Assembly: GCF_029167105.1 (NCBI RefSeq)
Contig: NZ_JARFML010000012.1
Location: forward strand, 124,001-188,000
Reading direction: 5' to 3'
DNA: 64,000 bases
Origin: Bradyrhizobium yuanmingense
GTDB lineage: Bacteria; Pseudomonadota; Alphaproteobacteria; Rhizobiales; Xanthobacteraceae
A program made the translations under genes and the position numbers. Below are positions 43,160 through 51,506 of the stretch, one piece after another. Each line of letters begins with the position of its first letter. Position 1 is the first letter of the stretch. The notes beneath the pieces are model-generated. The model was not told where the DNA came from. It worked only from the letters and a program-made list of their open reading frames with translations, and made no database searches.

Positions 43160-44590
43160 TCACGAAAATTTTGGGACGGCCGCGGCAGCGGCTTCCTGGA
43201 TCGTGTGCCATACCGCCTCGATGTCGCTCGCCTCGGTGGATATCGTGCCGATCGAGACACGAACCATCCAGTGCCCGGCCGCGGTAGCGGGCGTGACATA
43301 GGCTTGGCCTGAGGCGTTCACCGCATGCGCCCATGCGCGCGTGAAGTCATCGAGATGATGGGAAGGCACCGACTTCGGGCGGTTCACGATACATACGGTT
43401 TGCAGAACGACGGGTGCGATGACGTCCCAGCCCGGTGTTGCTTCGACTTTGGACCGAAGATCTTGGGCCAGGCTAATGTCGCGCCGCAACCTCGCCTGCA
43501 ACCCGGAGACGCCCTGTTCCCGTATGGCGAACCACAGTTTCATCGCCCTGAATCTCCGTCCGAGCGGAATGCCGGTGTTGCGCAGATTGCGCACCTTCTC
43601 GTCGGCCTGAGATTGGAGGAAGCTCGGATCGGCAGACATCACCCTGAGAAGGTGAGGCTCGTCGCGAACGAAATAGAGCGAACAATCGAACGGGACGCCG
43701 AGCCATTTATGCGCATTGATAACCACGCTGTCTGCGTCCTCGATGCCTTCCCACATCCACCGTAGCTCGGGCAAGATCATCGCATTCCCGGCCATGGCAG
43801 CGTCGATGTGGAGCCACAAACCATGCCTCCGCGCGATGGCAGCGATCTCGGAGACCGGATCAATGGACACGGTCGCGGTCCCGCCGACTGCTGCGACGAT
43901 CGCGCATGGCTTGAACCCGGCTTTGATATCCGCAAGGATCGCATCTTCGAGCGCCCCTGGACGCATCGCGAAATTGGCGTCGATATCGACCATGCGGACA
44001 TTCTCACGGCCGAAGCCCGCCAGCAGCGCCGCTTTTTCGACGGAAGAATGAGCGCTCGCCGATGTGTAGATTGTTAGTGGCTTGAGTTCCGCTTGCAGAC
44101 CCCGGCGGACGAGCGAAAAGCTTGTCGTCTTCTCCCGGGCGCAGAGCAGAGCAACCAAGGTGCTTGTCGACGCAGTGTCGTTGATCACGCCGAACCAGGC
44201 CGAAGACAAGCCAACCATCTGCCTGAACCAGTCGACCGTGACCTCCTCAATCTCCGTCACCGCGGGCGATGATTGCCAGGACAGGCCCAGCACCCCAAGT
44301 CCGCTGCTCACCAGATCACCAAGGATGCCGGAGCCAAGTGAATTGGAGGGAAAGTAGCCGAAGAACCGCGGGTGTTGCCAATGCGAGATGTTGGGAAGAA
44401 CCACTGAATCAAGATCAGCGATGATCCCATCGAACCCCTCAGCTTCTACCGGCGGGGAGGCCGGAAGCATCGCTTTCACGTCGCCCGGCTGTGTCGCAGG
44501 TTGGACCGGATAGTCGGACATCTTGGCATGATAGTCGGCCAGCCAGTCGATGATCTCATGGCCTCGTTTTCGGAATTCCTCGGGCGTCAT
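43160..44590 (-). CDS. Group II PLP-dependent amino acid decarboxylase
   Basis: 476 residues, the usual length for aromatic-L-amino-acid decarboxylases. The PLP lysine is Lys295 in INAHKWLGVPFDC; the ring-stacking His181 is in SASAHSSVEKAA and the pyridine-binding Asp263 in LWLHIDAAMAG. HPRFFGYFPSN near the N-terminus is a substrate-pocket signature of the family. The substrate is probably an aromatic amino acid. It overlaps the upstream membrane-protein gene by 35 bp, implying a joint operon. Confidence 0.9.
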   Translation of the reverse strand: MTPEEFRKRGHEIIDWLADYHAKMSDYPVQPATQPGDVKAMLPASPPVEAEGFDGIIADLDSVVLPNISHWQHPRFFGYFPSNSLGSGILGDLVSSGLGVLGLSWQSSPAVTEIEEVTVDWFRQMVGLSSAWFGVINDTASTSTLVALLCAREKTTSFSLVRRGLQAELKPLTIYTSASAHSSVEKAALLAGFGRENVRMVDIDANFAMRPGALEDAILADIKAGFKPCAIVAAVGGTATVSIDPVSEIAAIARRHGLWLHIDAAMAGNAMILPELRWMWEGIEDADSVVINAHKWLGVPFDCSLYFVRDEPHLLRVMSADPSFLQSQADEKVRNLRNTGIPLGRRFRAMKLWFAIREQGVSGLQARLRRDISLAQDLRSKVEATPGWDVIAPVVLQTVCIVNRPKSVPSHHLDDFTRAWAHAVNASGQAYVTPATAAGHWMVRVSIGTISTEASDIEAVWHTIQEAAAAAVPKFS

Positions 44591-45359
44591 TCAGGCCTCT
44601 TTGGTCGTTCGCTTCCGGATTGGCCGGGTGTGCGAAGCTATGGGAGAACGTATCTCGGATGGCTCCGCATATCGCAGTGATGGGCATCTGCCAGCGTGAT
44701 GGCCTGAGGCGCCGAACCTGGGATGCCGCAGACGTGGCCAGCGTGCGAATCCTCACCATCGTCCCGCTACGAAGCACGCTGAATGCGGGGAATAAGGCGA
44801 ACAGCAAAGTAAGACCGATCCACCTCATCAGTCGACCCGAGAGGAACGCTTGTATCGTGGGGGTCACCTCTTCTTGCAGGAAATCCACCGTCGCAACCAA
44901 TATTGGCTTCGCGCCGGGGCAAACGAAGCTGCCTGAGACGATGCCGGCCAGATCGATATAGGGGTGGCATGAGATCACGTACAGAAGAGCAGCGATCCCG
45001 ACATTCGTGAGAATTGGAGATCGGAGGACCTTCACAACGCGTGTGGCGAAACGAGAGGAAATTGGAGCAACGTGGGTTTCTTCGTGTTTCGCGGGATCCG
45101 GCGGTCGAATGGACTTCAACGCCTCGGCCGGCCGGTAGGAGCCCCGGGATCGATCGAGCCGCTCGCGCGTTCGGTGTTGAACAATCGTTCCACGTCTTAC
45201 GGGCACCTCGGTCGACCACACCCGCGCACGTGGCCGAAGGTGGTCGGAGCCGATGTGATGGATCGCGCGCCTGCCGCTGGCAAACGGCCGCTTGGCATCT
45301 CGCTCCCGTTCCCCTTGCGGAGCTGCAATATCCGTCCCATCCGGCGTGTCACATGTCAT
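44556..45359 (-). CDS. Hypothetical protein with two hydrophobic segments
   Basis: 267 residues. ATG 45359 has a good ribosome site (AAGGAG, seven bases before the start codon). The N-terminal about 100 residues are Arg-rich and unstructured; two hydrophobic stretches follow (about 118-135 and 175-200). The C-terminus overlaps the decarboxylase start. No family is recognised. A TetR-type palindrome lies 85 bp upstream (45444-45468), which supports a real transcription unit. The odd N-terminus leaves open that the gene is partly degraded. Confidence 0.5.
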   Translation of the reverse strand: MTCDTPDGTDIAAPQGERERDAKRPFASGRRAIHHIGSDHLRPRARVWSTEVPVRRGTIVQHRTRERLDRSRGSYRPAEALKSIRPPDPAKHEETHVAPISSRFATRVVKVLRSPILTNVGIAALLYVISCHPYIDLAGIVSGSFVCPGAKPILVATVDFLQEEVTPTIQAFLSGRLMRWIGLTLLFALFPAFSVLRSGTMVRIRTLATSAASQVRRLRPSRWQMPITAICGAIRDTFSHSFAHPANPEANDQRGLNDARGIPKTRP

Positions 45360-45443
45360 CCGATGACTCCTTGCTCGTCCCCGCGGACGACGGTGGGGAT
45401 GCCCCGAGAGCGGTCATTTCAGAAATCTCGCACCAAGCGCAAC

Positions 45444-45468
45444 TTATATTGCACTTGGTGTAATATTA
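45444..45468 (-). promoter_or_regulatory. Operator-like palindrome upstream of the 45359 gene
   Basis: TTATATTGCAC, three bases, then GTGTAATATTA gives nine of eleven matched pairs, with the same centre spacing as the sites at 46652-46692. It lies between the MFS remnant and the start at 45359, and probably controls the minus-strand unit that ends with the decarboxylase. Confidence 0.55.
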
Positions 45469-45555
45469 TTTGGGCGATTTCGTGGCCCGGCCCAGCCGCC
45501 GGCCAGCCTGCCGATTGGTGTTGGCAACAAGTCGATTGTTGCGCTTATTTTCTGC

Positions 45556-45858
45556 TCACGATCGCCGAAGCGAAGCAGCGATCCGGCGGTTTGCAAACAA
45601 CAGGACCGATGCCGGTGGCGGCGCTGGCGACCGGGACGATCAGCAATCCAATAGCGAGCCCGTGCGGCATCTGCGCATTTGTCGCGGCGTCGCTGATCGA
45701 GCCGACGAGCAGTGGCCCGAGTGCCGGGCTGAAAAGGCCCGCCCGATCAAAACGAGGCTGCTAGCCATCGCCTCGTTGCCCTTTCCGGACACCAGATGTG
45801 CAGCTCCGAACCCCCAAGGCAGCAGAAATGCGAAAGACAACATGCTCAGCAGCGATAG
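45556..45858 (-). pseudogene. Remnant of an MFS transporter C-terminal region with two frameshifts
   Basis: Three consecutive pieces in different minus-strand frames join into one MFS-like sequence. From 45858 the first frame reads hydrophobic LLSMLSFAFLLPWGFGAAH to ASSLVLIG; near 45740 the frame must shift to give GLFSPALGPLLVGSISD and the GLAIGLLIVPVASAATG helix; near 45590 it shifts again to LLFANRRIAASLRRS and a TGA at 45556-45558. About 100 codons survive, directly after the TetR stop. The transporter was probably once cotranscribed with that TetR. Confidence 0.7.
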
Positions 45859-45859
45859 C

Positions 45860-46480
45860 TCAAAGAACGCTCTGCAAATTCGCGAAGGATTCGCGGAGAT
45901 AGGCTGCCGGCGGTCGCCTGCCGTTGTCGTTGCTCCAGGACTCAATCGCCAGCCGAAGCGCTCCGACGGCGACCATGGCGACATATCGAAGAGATTTCCG
46001 GCGCTTGGCCTGGGGCCATTTCACGCAAAGGGCTTCGAATATCGCCTGTTCCTGAGCGATATACTTCGCGTGACTCGCGGAAATCAGCGCGGGGCTCGAG
46101 CGGATGACCCGGTCGAGGGCAAGACTCTGCTCCGAATTGTAGTTGCCGGTCAGTTTCAGCAAAGCGTTCTTGACGGTATCGATTGGAGATTGATCCGAAG
46201 GCTCGGCGATCACCGCAACTCTAATGAGCTGCGTGAAATGGCTTTGCCACGCAAGCAAGATTTCCTCTTTCGACTTGAAGTAATAAAAGAACGTCCTTCG
46301 CGAAATGCCTGCCGCCTCCGCGATCGCCTCGAGCGTCGTCTCTTCGTAGCCATTCGTCATGAACAGCTTGAGACCTGCTTCAGCGATCCGAGCCAGCGTC
46401 TCACGTCGTTTGCGCTCGCGAAGACCCTCCTCCGCAACTTTGTCGTCCGCTGTTACTTTTGCCGGCAAGGAAAGCCCCAT
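45860..46480 (-). CDS. TetR/AcrR-family repressor, probable owner of the GCAC-N3-GTGC operators
   Basis: 206 residues from ATG 46480; the frame is open to 46525, but that part overlaps the operator. The DNA-binding domain (about 22-70) reads RIAEAGLKLFMTNGYEETT then EAIAEAAGISRRTFFYYFKS, a clear TetR helix-turn-helix. The C-terminal domain is helical. A GCAC-CCA-GTGC palindrome lies 10 bp upstream of the start, implying autoregulation. It diverges from the SDR at 46727. An MFS remnant just downstream hints at an original role in efflux control. Confidence 0.9.
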   Translation of the reverse strand: MGLSLPAKVTADDKVAEEGLRERKRRETLARIAEAGLKLFMTNGYEETTLEAIAEAAGISRRTFFYYFKSKEEILLAWQSHFTQLIRVAVIAEPSDQSPIDTVKNALLKLTGNYNSEQSLALDRVIRSSPALISASHAKYIAQEQAIFEALCVKWPQAKRRKSLRYVAMVAVGALRLAIESWSNDNGRRPPAAYLRESFANLQSVL

Positions 46481-46481
46481 C

Positions 46482-46509
46482 AAAAAATCGCACCCAGTGC
46501 AATATATTA
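46482..46509 (-). promoter_or_regulatory. Autoregulatory operator of the TetR gene
   Basis: GCAC-CCA-GTGC at 46490-46500, extended by A/T-rich arms to about 46482-46509 (nine of twelve pairs), lies directly upstream of the TetR start. A weaker second half-site pair (TTACAC/GCGCAA) follows at about 46507-46521. Confidence 0.6.
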
Positions 46510-46651
46510 CACGCTGCGCAAACAATGTGCAAGAAAAAAGCGATGTGCCTGCCGTGACTTAGGCTGCCTTTGCGATGTGATCGCGACTCTCAACCGGTCG
46601 CGGCGCCCGCGGCCAGAGGTCGCGCGGCTTGAGTCCGCGCCGGCCTTGTAA

Positions 46652-46692
46652 TATTGCACATGGTGCAATAAAAAAATACACTTAGTGTAATA
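46652..46692 (+). promoter_or_regulatory. Tandem TetR-type operators over the SDR promoter
   Basis: Site A, TATTGCAC-ATG-GTGCAATA (46652-46670), is perfect over eight pairs. Site B, AATACAC-TTA-GTGTAAT (46675-46691), matches six of seven. Their centres are 22 bp apart, two helical turns. A possible sigma-70 promoter, TTGCAC (46654-46659), 17 bases, TACACT (46677-46682), is embedded so that each box lies in one operator. It drives the SDR at 46727. Confidence 0.7.
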
Positions 46693-46726
46693 TATATGCC
46701 GTGTGCCCAGCTTAGTCAGGGGAGCC

Positions 46727-47641
46727 ATGCCGGATTGGTCCATCAAAGATATGCCCTCTCAATTGGGGCGGTCAGCCGTCGTCACCGGAACCGGTGGAAT
46801 TGGCTTTGAAGACGCGTTGGCATTGGCGCGTGCCCGCTGTGAGATCATCATTGCAGGCCGAAGCCTGGAGAAGGGTTCGAGCGCCATTGCACGGATCCGC
46901 ACGGCGTTCCCCGACGCCAAGATCCGCTTTGAAGAGCTTGACCTCGCGAGCCTGAAATCGGTGAAGGATTTTGGCTCTCGGATGCGAGCCCAACGGTCGA
47001 GCCTCGACATGCTCATCAACAACGCCGCCGTCATGGCGCCACCGCTGCGGAAGGCGACGAGCGACGGCTTCGAGCTCCAGTTCGGGACCAACTATCTTGG
47101 CCACTTTGCGCTGACGGCGCAGCTCCTTCCGTTGTTGCGCAACGGCAAGGAGCCGCGCGTCGTCAACGTTTCGAGCCTGGCCGCCCGGAGCGGCGTCGTC
47201 GACTTCGACGATCTTCAGGCGGAACGCGAGTACAGACCCATGCGGGTTTACAGTCAATCAAAGCTCGCGTGCCTTATGTTCGCGTTCGCGCTTCAGACCA
47301 GAAGCGATGTCTCTGGATGGGGAATCAGGAGCATCGCTGCGCACCCCGGCATCGCTCGCACCGAGTTGATTCCAAACGGCGCCGGACCTCGCAGTTTGCA
47401 GGGCCTCGCTCGGTCCTTCCTCTGGTTCCTATTCCAATCGCCAGCTCAAGGGGCGCTGCCGACGCTGTTCGCGGCGACGTCTCCGCTCGCCGAACCCGGA
47501 GGCTATTACGGTCCGGACAGACTGGGCGAGACGCGGGGCGCGCCGGCAGCCGCGCGAGTGCCTCGGCAAGCCAAAGACGCGGCCGCGTCCGCGCGGCTCT
47601 GGGAGCTTTCCGAAAAGCTCACAGGCGTTCGTTTTTCATGA
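46727..47641 (+). CDS. Short-chain dehydrogenase (retinol/protochlorophyllide-reductase-like)
   Basis: 304 residues from ATG 46727 with AGGGGAG upstream; a GTG at 46703 is in frame. The cofactor loop is TGTGGIGFE near 20, INNAAVMAPP near 105, the Ser in NVSSLAAR near 150 and the YSQSK motif near 180. It resembles the longer SDRs acting on hydrophobic substrates. Its TGA overlaps the next ATG (47638), so the two are translationally coupled. Tandem operators precede it. Confidence 0.88.
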   Translation: MPDWSIKDMPSQLGRSAVVTGTGGIGFEDALALARARCEIIIAGRSLEKGSSAIARIRTAFPDAKIRFEELDLASLKSVKDFGSRMRAQRSSLDMLINNAAVMAPPLRKATSDGFELQFGTNYLGHFALTAQLLPLLRNGKEPRVVNVSSLAARSGVVDFDDLQAEREYRPMRVYSQSKLACLMFAFALQTRSDVSGWGIRSIAAHPGIARTELIPNGAGPRSLQGLARSFLWFLFQSPAQGALPTLFAATSPLAEPGGYYGPDRLGETRGAPAAARVPRQAKDAAASARLWELSEKLTGVRFS

Positions 47642-48294
47642 GACGGGGCGCTGTCTCGATTTGCATCGTCGTCTCACTGGCTCTGGGCGGGTGCGGCGCG
47701 TCCTTGGTCGGTGCCGATCCCGTCGTATCCAAAGCGAGCCTCGACCAAGCACATGATGTCGCCCGGCCGGAATTGGAGCGCAGTGCGGACTTCGAGAAGA
47801 TCAGCGTCGAGACCGAGATCCAGGCACCCTTGGCCTCCGTAACGACCTGGTTCGCTGACCGTGGCGCCGCCGCATTCGGCTCGTTCCTCACCGGAACGGA
47901 CAATGTGCCCGGCGTGGTGAGCACCGAGTCCTTGAGCGGTGGCTGGAGCAAGCCAGGCGACCGCCGGCGAGTCGTATTCTCGGACAACAACAGCGCGCTG
48001 GAAGAGATCACGGACCGCAACCCGCAGTTTCTACAGTACCAGGTATGGAATCTTACCAACCGGACCGGGCGCTACATCAGATATGCGGTGAGCGAGCTGG
48101 AGCTCATCGGCAACGGCCAAGCGACCCGCGTGCGCTGGACCTATTCGTTCCGGCCCAAGATCTGGCCGGACGGCTATCTCATCCGGCCCTACGTCCAGAA
48201 CGACTTTCGCAGGTTCATGGAAGTCGGCCTGCAGGCCATGCGAGACAAGGCAGTCACGGACCTCGCTCAAAAGCGAAGCGCACGGTCGTCCTGA
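47638..48294 (+). CDS. SRPBCC-like lipoprotein
   Basis: 218 residues from ATG 47638, four-base overlap with the SDR. The signal peptide ends in lipobox LALGGC (Cys at about 19). The body has the polyketide cyclase/SRPBCC pattern: SVETEIQAPLASVTTWFADRG, then GWSKPGDRRRVVFSDN and TRVRWTYSFRPK. A lipid-anchored SRPBCC protein beside an SDR suggests binding of a hydrophobic ligand in the periplasm. Inference only. Confidence 0.75.
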   Translation: MRRGAVSICIVVSLALGGCGASLVGADPVVSKASLDQAHDVARPELERSADFEKISVETEIQAPLASVTTWFADRGAAAFGSFLTGTDNVPGVVSTESLSGGWSKPGDRRRVVFSDNNSALEEITDRNPQFLQYQVWNLTNRTGRYIRYAVSELELIGNGQATRVRWTYSFRPKIWPDGYLIRPYVQNDFRRFMEVGLQAMRDKAVTDLAQKRSARSS

Positions 48295-48377
48295 GCGCTC
48301 TTTTGAGTCTGACCGGGCGATCAACGAGCAGCCTTCCGTTCGTCATATGATCTGGCGCAGCAGATTTGGAGTCCCTG

Positions 48378-48464
48378 ATGCAATGGATCGCCGCCTTCGA
48401 CTTCGGCATTCGTCTGATCCTCGTGGCCTCTTTGCTCGCGGTCGGCGCGGTCTTCATTTACTGA
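48378..48464 (+). CDS. Possible 28-residue single-helix membrane peptide
   Basis: ATG 48378 is preceded by TTGGAGTCCCTG and encodes 28 residues, most of them a hydrophobic helix with one Arg near its start (FDFGIRLILVASLLAVGAVF). It lies 83 bp after the SRPBCC gene. Small hydrophobic peptides of this kind are often real but cannot be confirmed here. Confidence 0.35.
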   Translation: MQWIAAFDFGIRLILVASLLAVGAVFIY

Positions 48465-48547
48465 ACGGCCGATCATTGGATCAGGAAGGATGCACCTGCC
48501 GATGAACAGGCATCCCGACGGCGCCGCAGGCCTCCGTTTTCCAATGA

Positions 48548-49495
48548 TCAAGACAAAGGCGTGTTTGACCGGACGGCCTTCAAGACGAGTCGACGGAGCC
48601 AGGCGTGGCCCGGCTCCGAATGCGTTCGCTCGTGCCATACCATCCGATAATCGAAATTGGGAAGCTCCAAGGGAGGTTCGATCAGGCGAAGCCGCGGGTC
48701 ACCCGAGAAATTCTCCGCGGCACGGCGTGGGATCGTCAAAATGAGATCGGAGGTCGACGCCACAAGAGCTGCCGTGGCGAAATAGGGTAACCGCACCGCG
48801 ATGTGCCTGATATGGCCAAGCGTTGCGAGCGCGGTATCGACCGGACCAGCTCTGCCCCCAACCACGGTCACGAGGATGTGGGAGAATGCGACGTAGTCGT
48901 CCAGACGCATCCGCCCTGCTTTGGACCGCCTGACGGCGGGGTGGCCGGCGCGTACCAGGCATGCGAAGCGCTCCCGGAAAAGGTCTCGGGTACGAAGGCT
49001 GGTTGGGAGCGGGTTATCGCTATAGAGCGCAAGGTCGATGTTCACCTCTCCAAGGCTTCTGAAAGTCTGCGCATCGACGGGCGTGATTTCGAGACTTGTC
49101 CTCGGCGCTTCGGAAGTCATGAGATGCGCAAGTCGCGGAAGGATGACCGTCGCACCGTAATCCGTCGTGGCAATACGAAAGACGCGCTCACTCGAGGTCG
49201 GGTCGAACTCGGACCGGTTGGCGAGCACGTCGCTGACTCCCGCCAGAGCCTTCTGTATCGGTTCGAGAAGTTCGCCGCCGCGGACGGTGGGCCGCATTGT
49301 CGTTCCAGCTTTCACGAGCAGCGCATCGTCAAAAACCCGGCGCAGCTTCGCCAATGCTCTGCTGACGGCGGGCTGACTCATTTGGCTCCGTTCTGCAGTC
49401 TTGGTGACGCTGCGAGTTTCGAGCAGCGTCTTCAAGATCACCAACAGGTTGAGATCGACGCGATAGAGGATGTCATCGGTTGACGGACGATCCAC
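48548..49495 (-). CDS. LysR-family transcriptional regulator
   Basis: 315 residues. The N-terminal helix-turn-helix (about 14-72) reads LNLLVILKTLLETRSVTKTA then SQMSQPAVSRALAKLRRVFDD, close to NodD/LinR-type LysR proteins; the effector domain follows (about 100-305). It diverges from the MBL gene at 49667, with a 171-bp shared region containing LysR-type dyads. It probably activates that gene in response to an aromatic or similar effector. Confidence 0.92.
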   Translation of the reverse strand: MDRPSTDDILYRVDLNLLVILKTLLETRSVTKTAERSQMSQPAVSRALAKLRRVFDDALLVKAGTTMRPTVRGGELLEPIQKALAGVSDVLANRSEFDPTSSERVFRIATTDYGATVILPRLAHLMTSEAPRTSLEITPVDAQTFRSLGEVNIDLALYSDNPLPTSLRTRDLFRERFACLVRAGHPAVRRSKAGRMRLDDYVAFSHILVTVVGGRAGPVDTALATLGHIRHIAVRLPYFATAALVASTSDLILTIPRRAAENFSGDPRLRLIEPPLELPNFDYRMVWHERTHSEPGHAWLRRLVLKAVRSNTPLS

Positions 49496-49535
49496 GGGCT
49501 CCTCATCGAAGGGTCGGCTTTTGATCCGCGTTTTC

Positions 49536-49560
49536 CAGTTAGTGAATAACGTTTATCGCG
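49536..49560. promoter_or_regulatory. LysR-type dyad in the divergent region
   Basis: GTTA-GTGAA-TAAC (49539-49551) overlaps ATAA-CGT-TTAT (49547-49557). Two overlapping A/T-rich inverted repeats midway between a LysR gene and its divergent neighbour are the usual place for its binding box. Confidence 0.45.
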
Positions 49561-49666
49561 GTGGGCCACTTTCTGCAATTCGTCGCATCCCCTAGGTTCG
49601 AGGCGTCTCAGCCGCCCGGATAGCGTCTCCGGCGCTCGGCAATTCGAATGACAGAAGGAGTTTGTC

Positions 49667-50647
49667 TTGAGCGCCTACTCGATCAACCGCCGCAAGATCA
49701 TGCTGACCGCTGCTGCGGCGCTCCCGGCATTGGGAATTGGCGGTGGTGCCGAGGCGGCAGCACTGGGCACCACGGCGAACAATGCCGGATTCTATCGATT
49801 TCGGGTCGGGGACATCCAGGCGACCGTGCTCAGCGACGGGCTTCTTTCTGGCCCGCCCAGGATCTACGCCAACGATGCGCCGGAAATGGAGCTTCAGGAG
49901 GCACTGATCCGCGCATTCCTCCCTACGGACGTGATGACGCTCAATCTCAACACGCTTCTGATCGAGACGGGCGGCCGTCGCGTTCTCATCGAGGCTGGCG
50001 CAGCGCAGACGATGGGACCGAACGGTGGGCGAGTGTTTGGCAACCTCGCGGCTGTCGGCCTGAAGCCGGAGGATATCGATGTCGTCGTCGTCTCGCACAC
50101 GCATCCGGACCATGTCGGTAATCTACGAAACGCCAACGGCGGCAAATCATTCCCGCGTGCAACGGTGTATCTGCCCGAAGCCGATTGGAATTTCTTCGTC
50201 CGCGGCGAGCCCGATCTTTCATACATGCCTGTAAATGCGGAATTCCGCCGACGATTCGGTGAGGCCATCAAGCGCAGCGTGGAACCGATTGCGACCGATG
50301 CCGTGTTGTATCAGGCCGGAACGGAGATCGTGCCCGGGTTGACCACGTTGGCAGCACACGGGCATACGCCTGGAATGGCGACGTTCCTCGTTCATTCAGG
50401 AGCAAGCCAGCTCTTGCTGACGGCCGATCTCGCATATCATCCGGTCGTCAATGTGGATCGAAATTGGCGGCCGGGCCCCGATCGTGACAAGGATGCCGCG
50501 TTGCAGTCGCGCCGCCGTATTTTCGACCGCGCGGCAGCGGACAAGCTTCTCGTCCTGGGATTCCATTACCCCTTCCCCGGTCTTGGCCGAATACTGAAAA
50601 CCGACGGCGGCTACGCCTGGGTTCCTGCGAATTGGCAGTTCGACTAG
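49667..50647 (+). CDS. Tat-exported MBL-fold metallo-hydrolase
   Basis: 326 residues. TTG 49667 is chosen because GGAG precedes it and it restores the N-terminus NRRKIMLTAAAALPALGI, a twin-arginine-like signal. The metal motif HTHPDH is near 144-149, with further ligand histidines in AAHGHTPG near 230 and FHYPF near 303; DLAYHP supplies the bridging Asp. It resembles exported lactonase/phosphotriesterase-like (MPH-type) MBL enzymes. The divergent LysR gene probably controls it. Confidence 0.85.
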   Translation: MSAYSINRRKIMLTAAAALPALGIGGGAEAAALGTTANNAGFYRFRVGDIQATVLSDGLLSGPPRIYANDAPEMELQEALIRAFLPTDVMTLNLNTLLIETGGRRVLIEAGAAQTMGPNGGRVFGNLAAVGLKPEDIDVVVVSHTHPDHVGNLRNANGGKSFPRATVYLPEADWNFFVRGEPDLSYMPVNAEFRRRFGEAIKRSVEPIATDAVLYQAGTEIVPGLTTLAAHGHTPGMATFLVHSGASQLLLTADLAYHPVVNVDRNWRPGPDRDKDAALQSRRRIFDRAAADKLLVLGFHYPFPGLGRILKTDGGYAWVPANWQFD

Positions 50648-50975
50648 TTTCGGAGGAGCCGCTGCTCCCGGGGCGTGCCGGGCCAAGGTGGCGGATGGTG
50701 GGGTGGTGAAACAATGGGACGAATGTCCGGCAGATAAAAGTAAGGCGCGACTGGCATCACCACAGTCGCGCCCTACGTCGCCGGCTTATGGGGCAGGGGG
50801 GAATAGCCGGCTGCTGAGACGACTCCTGTGCGCGAAAGTCGTTCCACGGCTCGCGAAATATTTTGCCGGTCTGCTGCATTTTTCGCACACGGTTAAGTGA
50901 TCGTAGTTGTCGAGAACCCCCGATCCTGCGGCGGCGTTGTTCCCGTGCCCGCCATGGGGCGAGGGATCGACAGCC

Positions 50976-51398
50976 ATGTCACAGATTCAAAAGGTTTTTT
51001 TAAGCGCAATTGCGGTCGTCGCCACCCTCGGTGCCGTGCAGCTGGCCTCTGGGCACGATCTCGCAGACCGCTGGCAGGCGGTCGCCGACATCCCTAGCCA
51101 CAGTTCCAGCGTCGCGGTGGGCCACAACGTCAACCGCACCGCCAAGGCAGACCGGCTCGCCGACATTAAGCCGGCAGCTGTTCCCACCCGCACGGTCTCG
51201 ATGCGGCTGAATGACCTCGCCGACACGTCCGTTCTGCTGCGGGTTCCCGCGGTCATCGAGACCGGCAATGCCAAGACGCCCGTGCTGCTCCAGAACCAGA
51301 AGAAGCCTCGCAACAAGCCCACGATCGCCTGTGAGCCGATGGTCAGCTCGCTGACCGAGGTCGCGAGGCTGCTTCAGCCCGGCCGCTGCGTGACCTGA
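50976..51398 (+). CDS. Small secreted hypothetical protein
   Basis: 140 residues from ATG 50976, with a signal peptide (about 1-26, ending ASGHD). The middle contains a KADRLADIKPAA segment, and two Cys lie near the C-terminus (IACEPM, GRCVT), which could form a disulphide. I do not recognise the family. The KADRL motif also occurs in the protein at 277-1020. A hairpin follows at 51405-51425. Confidence 0.6.
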   Translation: MSQIQKVFLSAIAVVATLGAVQLASGHDLADRWQAVADIPSHSSSVAVGHNVNRTAKADRLADIKPAAVPTRTVSMRLNDLADTSVLLRVPAVIETGNAKTPVLLQNQKKPRNKPTIACEPMVSSLTEVARLLQPGRCVT

Positions 51399-51404
51399 CC
51401 CCAC

Positions 51405-51425
51405 CCGCCAGGGGTGGCCTGGCGG
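51405..51425 (+). terminator. GC-rich hairpin after the 50976 gene
   Basis: CCGCCAGG-GGTGG-CCTGGCGG pairs perfectly over eight bases. No T-run follows, so it is only terminator-like. Confidence 0.4.
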
Positions 51426-51506
51426 ACCCAGCCTTCACATCCTCTTGATCCGCCGTTGCCTCGCGCTATATCCGGGTTCCCTCCCTTTGTTTGACCGGGT
51501 AAGCGC

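Noticed and set aside
45470..46651. 393-residue plus-strand ORF
   Set aside because: It lies opposite a clear TetR gene and the MFS remnant and shows no domain.
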